Positions 26,543-35,376 of a DNA stretch of 64,000 bases are shown one piece after another (the stretch's first letter is position 1; each line of letters opens with the position of its first letter). The stretch comes from Marisediminitalea lipolytica (GTDB lineage Bacteria; Pseudomonadota; Gammaproteobacteria; Enterobacterales; Alteromonadaceae): positions 310,001 through 374,000 of the forward strand of contig NZ_MJIC01000014.1 in the NCBI RefSeq assembly GCF_001758465.1, in the 5' to 3' direction. Made by a program: the position numbers and the translations under genes. Under the pieces are notes generated by a model, which saw only the letters and a program-made list of their open reading frames with translations, ran no database searches and was not told the DNA's origin.

Positions 26543-26560
26543 ATGGAACAAAGGTGGAAC
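26510..26560. repeat. Inverted GTGGAAC repeats at the integrase start
   Basis: CCACTTTGTTCCACTTTT (26510-26527) and ATGGAACAAAGGTGGAAC (26543-26560) are facing arrays of GTGGAAC words spaced about one helical turn apart. A further copy (AAAGTGGAACAG) lies near 26352. They fit binding sites for the integrase or an excision factor, with possible autoregulation. Confidence 0.6.
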
Positions 26561-27745
26561 ATGTCAGAAATCAAAACCGTATTTACTGATAAGTTTGTAA
26601 GAGAGACAACTAGCAAAAAAGCGATCGCTGTATTCGCTGATCAAGACAGACCTTACCTAAAACTAATGGTCAGGCCGAGTGGCGCTAAAGCCTTTTACTA
26701 TCGTGGCAAACGTGATGGCCAGGATTTAAAGCAAAAGTTGGGGAGTATAGATAAGCTCAATGTAGCCATGGCACGTTTGCTCGCTGATCAACTACACTAT
26801 AAAAGAGACATTGCTCAAGGAAATTCGAGCCTTCATAAAGCTGATATCAACACCTACCTGACCCTTAATGACCTTTTCGAATTGTATTGTGAGGGAGAGC
26901 TAAAATTCCGAGCTACGGTAGCTGGAAGAACGCATTCTCTCAAGGTGGCTTTCAACAATCATGTTCGTGATTCGTTAGGTAAGTGCCTGGTCGCGGACAT
27001 TGATAAAAAGAGAGCCAGAGAGTTTTTCCGGCAATTACAAGCCAAGGGCTATTGCACCCATAATAAAGTGCTGAGTGTTCTTAAAGCCGCATGCAATTAT
27101 GTAATCGACTATGAAGATGCTGCTGGCTTACTTGTGAACCCATTCGAGCGACTTAAAAAAATGCCAGGCGTAACTCGGAACAGATATCTGAGTCACGATG
27201 AGGCGAGGCGCTTAATGCGTGCTTTTCAGCAAGTGGATAATCAGGATGCTGCCGATGTTTATCGAATGGCTTTGTTTACCGGCGCAAGAATATCCAATGT
27301 AAAACAAATGGAATGGGGCGATATTAACCTTAATGCTGCTATATGGTTGGTTTCCGCTACTCGAACAAAAACCAAACAACACTATGAGATTGCTCTGCAT
27401 GATTTGGCTGTGCAGTTACTTAAACGTCGACAGCTCAATTCAACCTCAAGTAAATTCGTATTTCCTTCTCAGAAGCGATCCAAATATGGATATATGACCG
27501 GTGGCGATCAGGTTTGGAAGGAAGCTTTGTTAATCGCGGGGCTTTATCACGAGAACCCGAATATTCGACCGCGACCGCATGATCTGAGAAGGACGTTTGC
27601 CACCTGGCAAATACAGTCGGGGGCTGATGTTAGTGTTGTGGCCAAAGCGCTTTGCCATACGTCATTAAAGCACACGATGATTTACGCACACACCAATGTT
27701 GATCAGGTTCGAGAGTCTCTGAATGGAGCTTTTAAGTTTTTGTAA
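26561..27745 (+). CDS. int: Tyrosine recombinase (phage/island integrase)
   Basis: 394 residues from the ATG at 26561, chosen because AAGG lies six bases before it; a longer frame begins at 26543 inside the GTGGAAC repeats. It has an N-terminal arm-binding domain (about 1-80), a core-binding SAM-like domain (about 90-185) and the catalytic domain with the first arginine in FTGARISNVKQMEW, HDLRRTFATWQ, the histidine in CHTSLKHT and the nucleophile in MIYAH. It should integrate and excise the island that begins here. A strong terminator follows. Confidence 0.92.
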   Translation: MSEIKTVFTDKFVRETTSKKAIAVFADQDRPYLKLMVRPSGAKAFYYRGKRDGQDLKQKLGSIDKLNVAMARLLADQLHYKRDIAQGNSSLHKADINTYLTLNDLFELYCEGELKFRATVAGRTHSLKVAFNNHVRDSLGKCLVADIDKKRAREFFRQLQAKGYCTHNKVLSVLKAACNYVIDYEDAAGLLVNPFERLKKMPGVTRNRYLSHDEARRLMRAFQQVDNQDAADVYRMALFTGARISNVKQMEWGDINLNAAIWLVSATRTKTKQHYEIALHDLAVQLLKRRQLNSTSSKFVFPSQKRSKYGYMTGGDQVWKEALLIAGLYHENPNIRPRPHDLRRTFATWQIQSGADVSVVAKALCHTSLKHTMIYAHTNVDQVRESLNGAFKFL

Positions 27746-27769
27746 CGTTCTTTTAAGTAATAATGCTAA

Positions 27770-27803
27770 AAACTACAACAGCTTTTAGAGGCTGTTGTAG
27801 TTT
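27770..27803 (+). terminator. Integrase terminator
   Basis: AAACTACAACAGC (27770-27782) pairs perfectly with GCTGTTGTAGTTT (27791-27803), with an eight-base loop, 25 bases after the integrase stop. Confidence 0.85.
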
Positions 27804-27867
27804 AACTCGTTCATGAATCAGGCCGAACCAATATTCCTCTTTCTAATTAAAAAGGATCATTGATTAG

Positions 27868-28182
27868 TTAGGCTGCTGGAGCAAATATAAACCAGCTTAG
27901 GCCGTTAAAGCCGCCATCATATTCGAAGAGAATGGCATCAGGAATATCAATTGCCTCAGCAATTTCAGCCGGAGTGAGTGCCTCTGGATCTGAAATGTTC
28001 TGCTTCTTCAGAGAATCAAGGATTCGCTCAGAAATATGTCCAACACCTTCACTCTCAAAACACGCATATAAAACGGTTTCATCTTCTTCAAAGTCAGCTG
28101 GCTCTTCTTCGCCGTAAATGCAAATTCCTGAAAAGGGTGAATACAAAGGTACGTCTTCTTGTTTTAGCTTTATATAAGCCAT
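27868..28182 (-). CDS. Small acidic protein of unknown function
   Basis: 104 residues from the ATG at 28182, which has GAGG seven bases upstream; a GTG at 28194 is less likely. Very acidic (GEEEPADFEEDETV), no membrane segment and no recognised family. It lies alone between the integrase and the sigma-54 activator, in the opposite direction to both. The place is typical of island cargo or of small regulators and anti-restriction proteins, some of which are likewise acidic. No function is claimed. Confidence 0.65.
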   Translation of the reverse strand: MAYIKLKQEDVPLYSPFSGICIYGEEEPADFEEDETVLYACFESEGVGHISERILDSLKKQNISDPEALTPAEIAEAIDIPDAILFEYDGGFNGLSWFIFAPAA

Positions 28183-28504
28183 TACATGCCTCACGTTGGG
28201 AGAAAACTGATATATAACATAAGTTTATTTGTGGTTTTAAGTGATTTTTTGAGATTGATAATCAACTGGATAAATATCGAACTTGAACGATTACTGCGTA
28301 AACGAAATAAGGTTAGTTGTATCTTTTCACAAGTGAGTAATTAGTGGCTTGCAGTCTGATGAGTGGAGCATTGTTTCATGCTGAATGTGTATTAAGTCTG
28401 TTGTTTAGTGAATGGAACGATTAACTTTTATAATTGAAAATTAGACTAACTCTGCTGTATAAATATTTACATTAAGTAAAAATTATTACAAAGCAGAGGG
28501 TGAC
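28183..28504. promoter_or_regulatory. Divergent promoter region of the 104-aa gene and the sigma-54 activator
   Basis: About 320 AT-rich bases. TATAAT occurs near 28428 (CTTTTATAATTG) with only a weak -35 before it. No GG-N10-GC sigma-54 site was seen, so the activator is probably made at a low constant level. Confidence 0.4.
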
Positions 28505-30007
28505 TTGAATTCATTGTTCACATGGTTAGGTAAAACTGATGTTGAAAACATGCGTGAAGGAAATATAGCGGCCATAGCAACAATTGCGCTTAAACATCCA
28601 GAACCATTCGACAAAGTTATCATTCTCGCAAACGCCTACGAAGTGCATTGGGAAAAATACAAATCCTGGCTTCAAAACAAGCTTGAAATGGCGGGTAGGC
28701 CATGTCAGACGGTACAAATCATACCGGTACATATTAACTCACCAATAGATTATGCATCGATACATCTAGAAGCGGAAAAATGGATAAGTAAACTTTCTAA
28801 GGAAAGCTCAAAGTTATGTATCAGTCTGACTTCTGGTACGCCAGCAATGATTTCTCTTAGTATTCTGATTGGCAAAGGAAAATCTAATACCAGCTTTTTG
28901 CAAGCTTCACCTCAAAATGAATTGATACCCACTGAAATCCCTGTTGACTTTGTAAAGGAATACAAACATTCCGCCCAGAAAAATCAAGCGGCCAAAGCAG
29001 TTACAAAGCCGAACTTTAAACAGAGTTTTGCGAACCTGACGTCTGAATCGAAGGAAATGAAAGAAGTTGTAGGGTTAGCAGAAAACCTATCTCAAACTGA
29101 AGTCCCAATTTTGATTCTAGGTGAAACCGGAACCGGTAAAGAAGTTATGGCCCAGGCTATTCGGTCTGCGGGATTAAGAAATGACAAGCCATTTATCACG
29201 GTTAATTGCGGTGCGTTACCAGAGACAGTAGTTGATTCAATACTATTTGGACATGTGAAAGGGGCTTTTACAGGCGCGGTGTCAGATAAAAAAGGGCTTT
29301 TTGAGCAAGCTGATGGTGGAACTATCTTTCTTGACGAAGTGGGCGAGCTAACTCCAGAGATTCAGGTTAAGTTGCTTAGAACTCTTCAACAAGGTGAAGT
29401 GACCAGAGTCGGGGACGATAAAACAATTAGTGTGGATGTAAGAGTCATTGCCGCAACGCATCGAAATTTAGTGAAAATGATGGATGCGGGAGACTTTAGA
29501 GAGGATCTTTTTTATCGTTTGGCTGTCGGAATAATTCGAATTCCACCATTGAGAGTCAGGCGTACAGATCTTCCTATTATCCTGAGAGAACTAACTGCAA
29601 GGATTAATCAGGCAGGAAGTCTGAACCCTGATTACATACCAAAGCAACTATCAAATGAGGCTATTGATTATATTTCTAAGTTACGCTGGAAAGGTAACAT
29701 TCGGGAGCTATGGAATACGTTAAATAGAGCATTTATTACGACAAATCAAAAGATTATTGAAACAGGTGATGTTGCAAATTCGGTGATAAAGCGAGATGAT
29801 GCCACAGCAGCTTTGGATGTTACTTTAGTTTATGGCGATTCAATCAATATCGAACAGATGGTTGATAAATATAGAAAAAAATATGTATTAGCTGCGTTAT
29901 CAGCATGTGGCAATAATTACACGAAAGCGGCAAGGATGCTGGGATTGAAGAGCCATCAGAGACTCAAGGATTGGATGTCTAAGCTGGAAATTGAAATAGA
30001 TAAATAA
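28505..30007 (+). CDS. Sigma-54 activator with a CARF-like sensor domain (RtcR architecture)
   Basis: 500 residues from a TTG start with GAGG upstream. The N-terminal domain (about 1-160) has the CARF/Rossmann pattern: a hydrophobic strand FDKVIILANAYE (about 38) and LCISLTSGTPAMISLSIL (about 103), the ligand loop of CARF proteins. The AAA+ domain (about 180-410) has GETGTGKEV, the sigma-54 contact GAFTGA and GGTIFLDEVGEL. A Fis-type DNA-binding helix ends the protein (NYTKAARMLGLKSHQRL). RtcR has this order and responds to RNA ends. Placed directly before the zorA operon; it should open sigma-54 promoters when it binds a nucleotide or RNA ligand (inference). Confidence 0.85.
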   Translation: MNSLFTWLGKTDVENMREGNIAAIATIALKHPEPFDKVIILANAYEVHWEKYKSWLQNKLEMAGRPCQTVQIIPVHINSPIDYASIHLEAEKWISKLSKESSKLCISLTSGTPAMISLSILIGKGKSNTSFLQASPQNELIPTEIPVDFVKEYKHSAQKNQAAKAVTKPNFKQSFANLTSESKEMKEVVGLAENLSQTEVPILILGETGTGKEVMAQAIRSAGLRNDKPFITVNCGALPETVVDSILFGHVKGAFTGAVSDKKGLFEQADGGTIFLDEVGELTPEIQVKLLRTLQQGEVTRVGDDKTISVDVRVIAATHRNLVKMMDAGDFREDLFYRLAVGIIRIPPLRVRRTDLPIILRELTARINQAGSLNPDYIPKQLSNEAIDYISKLRWKGNIRELWNTLNRAFITTNQKIIETGDVANSVIKRDDATAALDVTLVYGDSINIEQMVDKYRKKYVLAALSACGNNYTKAARMLGLKSHQRLKDWMSKLEIEIDK

Positions 30008-30057
30008 ATAGACCTTCAGTCTGCGTATTGAGTAGATTAAACGAGGCATATTGCTTT

Positions 30058-30074
30058 CAGGAACTCTTAATGCC
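30058..30074 (+). promoter_or_regulatory. Candidate sigma-54 promoter of the zorya operon
   Basis: AGGAACTCTTAATGCC has GG (30060-30061) and GC (30072-30073) exactly ten bases apart, as required for -24/-12. Matches to TGGCAC and TTGC are partial. It lies 25 bases before the first operon gene and directly after the sigma-54 activator gene. Confidence 0.45.
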
Positions 30075-30098
30075 TGAAGCTTAGGAAGTTGTATTGAT

Positions 30099-30491
30099 AT
30101 GGAACGAGATAAACTTTCTCTGAAATCGTATGGAGCTGGCCACCAATCCTCCGGTTTAAAGCGCCTTGATATACATAATATCCTTGACAGAATCATATCT
30201 CTAAATCATGCCTGGAAAATTGCCAGGGATGATTTTGGAGCGAAAAATAACATCACAACGGCACTTCGCCGACAAAAAGCTTCCTGGCAAGCCAGTTTAC
30301 TTCGTTATTACCCTGACGCTGCTTACTTTAAGCAAGATGAAGACAATGTTGATGGGGAAGTGCTTCTCAGCGTTCGTTTATCAACTCCAATTAACATAAA
30401 TGGCAGCCTCAAGAAGGACGCCGAGCATATGCCGTTACGAATAGCTGAAGAGCTATTTACCCCAGAAGAATTAAAAAAATTATTCCGTTAG
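30099..30491 (+). CDS. Unknown 130-aa protein, first gene of the zorya operon
   Basis: A basic, mostly helical cytoplasmic protein without a recognised family. The middle (RDDFGAKNNITTALRRQKASW) could bind nucleic acid; the end (RIAEELFTPEELKKLFR) is amphipathic. It stands 12 bases before zorA and 91 bases after the activator gene, so it is probably cotranscribed with zorA. The known Zorya types I-III do not have an equivalent gene that I can name. It could be an accessory subunit of this locus. Confidence 0.7.
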   Translation: MERDKLSLKSYGAGHQSSGLKRLDIHNILDRIISLNHAWKIARDDFGAKNNITTALRRQKASWQASLLRYYPDAAYFKQDEDNVDGEVLLSVRLSTPININGSLKKDAEHMPLRIAEELFTPEELKKLFR

Positions 30492-30502
30492 GAGTGTAGT
30501 CA

Positions 30503-32584
30503 ATGGATTTTGTTTTAAACGCGTTTTTCCAAGTAGATAGTCTCACTAAATCTATCCTGATATTTGTGGGGCTTTTATTTTTCCTTGGCGTGATTGCACA
30601 GGTTAAGCACTACTTTTCTTCATTAGGAAAGTTAAAGCATTACCAAGAAATATCAGACACTCTTGATGAAGACGACGTTATTCGCGTTCAATCTCTAACT
30701 ACAATCCAACAGGATTGGGTAAAACAACATCTAATACTTAACACTGAAAATGACTGGTTAGTTGCCAAGAAACATAATGGTCGATTTTTAACACTGGGTT
30801 CGATAGCTTCATCAATGATCCCTTTACCAACACCGCACGGCAAAAATTTACCCGCATTGTTAACCAGTATTGGTGTAGCCGGAACATTCCTTGGAATAAC
30901 CGTTGGTTTATCTGAATTTAATTTCAATGGTGTCGACCAGGGAACTGCTTCTCTGCTCCAGTCTGCCTCCCAACTACTTGATGGTATGAAAACCGCGTTT
31001 TACACCTCTCTGGCAGGCTTGGCTGGATCAGCGATTATCATGATCATCATGCAATCGTTTAATGCACATCTAAGACGACGCGTAGAGAGTATTAATCTCT
31101 CTCTGCAAAAAAATCTTGCGCAATCTTCAGGTCTTGAATATTTAAAACAAATTGCAGAGCGTGAACAAGATCACCAATTGCTAGAGGCGCAGAAAAAGTC
31201 ATCTGATGCAATGGTTGAAGTTAGTAGTCAGATAAGCCAACTGCTTGGTGGCTTACAAGGAATAGGCAAAAGCCTTGATGGCGAGAAAATGGCGGAGCAG
31301 ATTGCCACGGCCATCGATAAAACAATGCAAAGCTCAGTTGCTCCGGTGCTCACTGAGTTTAAACAAGAATTAGAAACGCTTCGAAAAATTAAGGAAGACA
31401 ACCAGCAAGAGCTTCTTACTAATCTCGTCAACACTATTAAGCAGGAACTAATACAGCCTGTAACAGAAGAATTAAGCAAAACAACTGAAGCGGTTAACGC
31501 AAGCAATAGCGTATCTGAAAAGCTCAATACTAACGTTGAAAATGTTTTAACTAATATGGCTCAAACGGTTGAGACAATTGATCGCTTTAATCAGGACACC
31601 ATGTCCAAACTTCAGGAATTTGCTCAATCACTACGTACTGTTCTTGAAGGGTTTAAAGAAGACACCAAAGGCACCATGCAGGATATTACGCAGCGCGTTC
31701 ACGATGTTCTTAAATTAAGTGAAGAAGGGATGGCGTCTCAGAGAACCGCATTCGAAGCTAGTGCGAGCAAAGCTTCAGAGGCATTCAAGGGGATGGGCGA
31801 GCAGTTAGGCCAGGCATTGGAGAACAGAGCAAAAACAGAAAAAGCCCTGTTTGAAGCAACAGAGCAAAGAATTGAAAATCTGCTTCACCAAACCAGTAAA
31901 AGTTTTGAGGAGCAAAATTCTGTATTGAGAGCTACTGGTGAAGAAGCCAGTGCGCTAATGCAAAACGCTAAACAGGAGCTGCAAGAAGGTTTAGGAGATA
32001 TTGATACCAAAGTAACAAACATGTCGCAAACGGTACAAAGAGAGCTGGAATCGTTCAGGGTTCAATATCAACAAAACCTTACTGAATTCTTCAACGATCA
32101 GAATAACCTTCTTGAAGATACGCTTGGCAAGCAAGCAAATAACTTGGTTGATGTAGTAAATCGTTTCAAAGACGTCTTTGAGGAAGAATATAAGACACGA
32201 CATACCTTACTTCAGGACTTAGCCGAGCAGCATTCCCATCTGCAAAAGTCTGCTGCAACAATAGAAAAATTGGTTAAGGCTATTGGATTGACTGAAGCAA
32301 GTAGTTTCTCAGAGTTACAGGATATTGCTCACACTATGGGCCGCCACATCGGCGAACTTAAACGAGATTATGAACAAGCTTCAAAAGTATTCCGTGAAAT
32401 TTCAGAGGGCATGCCAGCTGCAATGGAAGATTACTTCAAGCAAGCTAACCAAAGCACCGAAGTGTTCTTTAGAGAATTTGACGAAGCTGCAAGTAAAATC
32501 CACAACAGATTGTCACAAGCTGCCGACTTCCTCGTGGATGCCCGCCTTACTGAAATTGATCAGAAAACGGCCGAGGCGGTTTAA
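30503..32584 (+). CDS. zorA: Anti-phage protein ZorA (MotA/TolQ/ExbB type)
   Basis: 693 residues. One membrane segment near 16-34 and two around 118-140 and 165-190 (LLTSIGVAGTFLGITVGL and FYTSLAGLAGSAIIMIIM), which match the MotA/ExbB proton-channel core. From about 200 to 680 it is a long coiled coil, the cytoplasmic tail of ZorA. In Zorya, ZorA5B2 forms a membrane motor that senses phage entry and signals through the tail to soluble effectors. Ribosome-binding site AGGAG. Length matches ZorA. zorB follows two bases after the stop. Confidence 0.92.
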   Translation: MDFVLNAFFQVDSLTKSILIFVGLLFFLGVIAQVKHYFSSLGKLKHYQEISDTLDEDDVIRVQSLTTIQQDWVKQHLILNTENDWLVAKKHNGRFLTLGSIASSMIPLPTPHGKNLPALLTSIGVAGTFLGITVGLSEFNFNGVDQGTASLLQSASQLLDGMKTAFYTSLAGLAGSAIIMIIMQSFNAHLRRRVESINLSLQKNLAQSSGLEYLKQIAEREQDHQLLEAQKKSSDAMVEVSSQISQLLGGLQGIGKSLDGEKMAEQIATAIDKTMQSSVAPVLTEFKQELETLRKIKEDNQQELLTNLVNTIKQELIQPVTEELSKTTEAVNASNSVSEKLNTNVENVLTNMAQTVETIDRFNQDTMSKLQEFAQSLRTVLEGFKEDTKGTMQDITQRVHDVLKLSEEGMASQRTAFEASASKASEAFKGMGEQLGQALENRAKTEKALFEATEQRIENLLHQTSKSFEEQNSVLRATGEEASALMQNAKQELQEGLGDIDTKVTNMSQTVQRELESFRVQYQQNLTEFFNDQNNLLEDTLGKQANNLVDVVNRFKDVFEEEYKTRHTLLQDLAEQHSHLQKSAATIEKLVKAIGLTEASSFSELQDIAHTMGRHIGELKRDYEQASKVFREISEGMPAAMEDYFKQANQSTEVFFREFDEAASKIHNRLSQAADFLVDARLTEIDQKTAEAV

Positions 32585-32586
32585 TT

Positions 32587-33249
32587 ATGATTGCTGGAGA
32601 GTCACAACCTGATAATCAGATAGATGATAGCGGCTCTTGGTTATCCATCGGCGATCTGATGTCGGCTTTACTTATGATATTTGCTCTGCTTCTCATTAGT
32701 GCATTAGTTCAAATTGCTGAAGTTTCCGAGAAGAGTAAAAACAACAGGGTTATGATCATCAAGGGGTTGGAAGATGGTTTTAAAGCAGCAGGCATCGACG
32801 CCGCGCCTAATCCAGAAACGGGTGATATATCGATTACCAACTCTGTATTATTTCAGCAGGATGACTATCTGCTAAAAGATGTGGGTAAGAGCTTTCTGGA
32901 CAAGTTTATCCCTATCTATAGCCAGGTCGTATTTCAAAATCAGGCAACTGCCGACGAGGTGGTCAGGATCGTAGTTGAAGGCCACTCAAGCAGCGAAGGT
33001 AACTTCGAACACAACATGCGCTTAAGTGTTCTGCGCGCAAACAGTGTGTTTGAATATATTAGCCTGATGGATTTTCCTAACAAAAACGCTTTTTTTACCA
33101 AGCTACTAATTTCAGGTAGAGGTGCTATCGAAGCTGACCAATCCATAGCTAATGAAGAGGATAGAAAGGTAGTTTTCCGCTTCCAGTTTAAAGGGCAGGA
33201 ATTCCAGAAAGTAGTTGGACAGGAAGGTTTGAAACATGTCAGTGAATAG
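32587..33249 (+). CDS. zorB: Anti-phage protein ZorB (MotB/OmpA type)
   Basis: 220 residues. A single membrane segment near 19-42 (SIGDLMSALLMIFALLLISAL) contains Asp23, the expected proton-carrying residue of MotB-like stators. A linker is followed by an OmpA-like peptidoglycan-binding domain with VVEGHSSSEGN and the helix motif NMRLSVLRANSVFEYI. It is the stator partner of ZorA and anchors it to the cell wall. The next gene overlaps its end by 14 bases, so expression is coupled. Confidence 0.92.
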   Translation: MIAGESQPDNQIDDSGSWLSIGDLMSALLMIFALLLISALVQIAEVSEKSKNNRVMIIKGLEDGFKAAGIDAAPNPETGDISITNSVLFQQDDYLLKDVGKSFLDKFIPIYSQVVFQNQATADEVVRIVVEGHSSSEGNFEHNMRLSVLRANSVFEYISLMDFPNKNAFFTKLLISGRGAIEADQSIANEEDRKVVFRFQFKGQEFQKVVGQEGLKHVSE

Positions 33250-35236
33250 TGGCATTCAATTTCCTATTCCTAGAGTGCCCAAAAGCCATAGTTTAAGGAA
33301 AGTATCGTCAGGTGGGAGCGTGGCAAATGCTATCTCCCATCGCCAAATACCATCTTATCCTCCTCTTAGAATAGAACAGATCCTCAGGTTAATTGAGAAT
33401 GGTTCTTCTGATGCCATCACTGTTTTGGAGTGGCTGAATTTGTTTCGTAAGGAACTCTTTTTCGAAACAGATGATGAGGGATATAGAGCAGCAAGTCTGA
33501 TCTGGCAGGCAATTAGTGAGAATGAGCGATTGAGCAGAATCGCTTTGTACTTGGCAGGTTTACAAATCAATGGTCAAAACGATAAGTTCCCTAAGTTACT
33601 TATTGACTCAATGAGTGTCGCAAAACCATTGTTAAAAGGTATTCATCTAAATCGTGTTAGTTGGTTGATAGGACTAAAAGCTGAAGAATATAAAGCCTGC
33701 GTAAATTTGGCTTTTGAACTTAAATGCGTGCCAACAGATGTGCCTAAAAGTTTAAACCTGCCACTGGTGACAAGCTGCAGGCGAGATCTTCAAAACGCAT
33801 TACTTTCATTTGTCACCGCCAATTTGGGTGCAGAAACCAGAACTTGGTTGGAGAGAGCATTTTCAAAGTCCACTCGACTAGAAATGATTGAAATTGTCGA
33901 CTCTTTGTTAGTGAAGAAGGAGTCCGTCTTTTCCCAATTTTTGAATTGGTTGACAGAGGTTTGTCACCCAGAGTCTGCCGACACTATCTGGTTTGAGATA
34001 AGCGAGAAATCCAGACAAAGATTAAAGTCAGAATTTCAACTGGGCAGCTTTTTGGTTTTCCAATCATTCGTTGACATACTTATCGAAAATGCTCCAGAGA
34101 AATTAGAAGAGCACGAGAAGAGAACACTCAGGAGTCGTGTCAGCTTCTGGTCAAATTACAGCGAAAAAATTGGCCAAATGAAATTTATTATTCCTGCAAA
34201 CTGGCACTTAGAGTCAGAGCTTAAAGGTCGATTTGCAGAGTTGGATTATGTTCTTAGTCACGATAACGAAAGGGACGGAGATAATCCGGTTTGCCTGTTT
34301 GAGTTAGAAAAAGTTATTGCCATCGTGGTGCTAACTGGAAGAGCGAGCGAAATAAGACTGTTTGAGAATAATTCAAGGAACAGAAACCGTTTTTTCAAAA
34401 ATAAAACGTTAACGTTAACGCAAATTCGAAAATCGGCATGCTTACAAATTCATGATCATGTCACATTATGGCAGTTCTTTTTTGAACAAGTGCTCCGCAA
34501 GCAACTAGATATATACCCAAATGAGGGGATTAAATATTTTAATGGAATGAAAAAGGAGTATGGGCACTACGATTCCGTTAAAGGATTAAATAGACCTTCA
34601 AAAGAGTTGATTAATCAACGCGGTTCTTATTTAGATAGCTGGCTCGTTGCCTTTAGAGAAAGAGAACAAGCTCTTAACTTAAATGATGACAGTAGTGCTT
34701 TCGTACAACTCCAATATGCCAAATTATGCAAATTAAAAGGTGATACAACGGGATTCAGGAAGTTACTTCGTGAAGCATCTCATCAAGGTAGCCTTGAGGC
34801 TAAATATCTACTGGCATTAGATATTTTGAGTTACAGTTCATCAAAGAAATCAGAAAAAATTGAAGCCGAAGATATGCTTCGTGATTCGGCGTCCTTTGGT
34901 TACGTGCCAGCCCAAAAACTTTGCAAACAGTTTTATCTTACATATCAAAAAGTTTCTCGCGACTCAAAAAAGAAGAAGGCCGTAAAGCCTGCTGATGAGA
35001 GTTTGGGTATCGAAGATGAAAGTGCGCAACCCGCGGGCACACTAGCAGAGATTAAAGAAAAAGTTCGTTTAAGTGATAAACGGCCGTATATGTCTCTTAA
35101 AATTGATGAGTTAGAAATTGTAGCCGGAGATGCCAGCTTAAATTACTTTGACAAGCTGATTATTGCCAATGAGCTTGAGGGTAGAAGGCAAACTCCTAGA
35201 GTGAAAGCATTAATCGAACATCTTAATGTTAAGTAA
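33236..35236 (+). CDS. zorC: EH-signature protein, ZorC-like
   Basis: 666 residues. The central part (about 300-470) fits the EH_Signature family of ZorC: SRVSFWSNYSEKIGQMKFI, then ELEKVIAIVVL and IHDHVTLWQFFFEQVLRKQL, with the paired glutamate and histidine. The N-terminal 300 residues are helical. The C-terminal part has Sel1/TPR-like repeats (GSLEAKYLLALDIL; FGYVPAQKLC), an addition to the usual ZorC of about 560 residues. AAGG precedes the ATG inside zorB. In Zorya I, ZorC binds DNA together with ZorD; no zorD is present here, which makes the partner an open question. Confidence 0.78.
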   Translation: MSVNSGIQFPIPRVPKSHSLRKVSSGGSVANAISHRQIPSYPPLRIEQILRLIENGSSDAITVLEWLNLFRKELFFETDDEGYRAASLIWQAISENERLSRIALYLAGLQINGQNDKFPKLLIDSMSVAKPLLKGIHLNRVSWLIGLKAEEYKACVNLAFELKCVPTDVPKSLNLPLVTSCRRDLQNALLSFVTANLGAETRTWLERAFSKSTRLEMIEIVDSLLVKKESVFSQFLNWLTEVCHPESADTIWFEISEKSRQRLKSEFQLGSFLVFQSFVDILIENAPEKLEEHEKRTLRSRVSFWSNYSEKIGQMKFIIPANWHLESELKGRFAELDYVLSHDNERDGDNPVCLFELEKVIAIVVLTGRASEIRLFENNSRNRNRFFKNKTLTLTQIRKSACLQIHDHVTLWQFFFEQVLRKQLDIYPNEGIKYFNGMKKEYGHYDSVKGLNRPSKELINQRGSYLDSWLVAFREREQALNLNDDSSAFVQLQYAKLCKLKGDTTGFRKLLREASHQGSLEAKYLLALDILSYSSSKKSEKIEAEDMLRDSASFGYVPAQKLCKQFYLTYQKVSRDSKKKKAVKPADESLGIEDESAQPAGTLAEIKEKVRLSDKRPYMSLKIDELEIVAGDASLNYFDKLIIANELEGRRQTPRVKALIEHLNVK

Positions 35237-35318
35237 TTTTTCTCATTAAAAAATAATAAATATTACCTTTTAATATTTGTTTTGAATTTAATGCTTTGAT
35301 TTTATTGGTTTTGAAAGA

Positions 35319-35334
35319 TGGCCTGTAAATGGCA
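35319..35334 (+). promoter_or_regulatory. Candidate sigma-54 promoter of druHE
   Basis: TGGCCTGTAAATGGCA has GG (35320-35321) and GC (35332-35333) ten bases apart, TGGC fully matching at -24 and TGGC for TTGC at -12. The 80 bases before it are extremely AT-rich, as expected for a bendable IHF-type region. druH starts 43 bases downstream. Confidence 0.5.
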
Positions 35335-35376
35335 GTGTTGCTGGGTAGTTAAAGTAACAGTTTAGGAGACTGGAGT

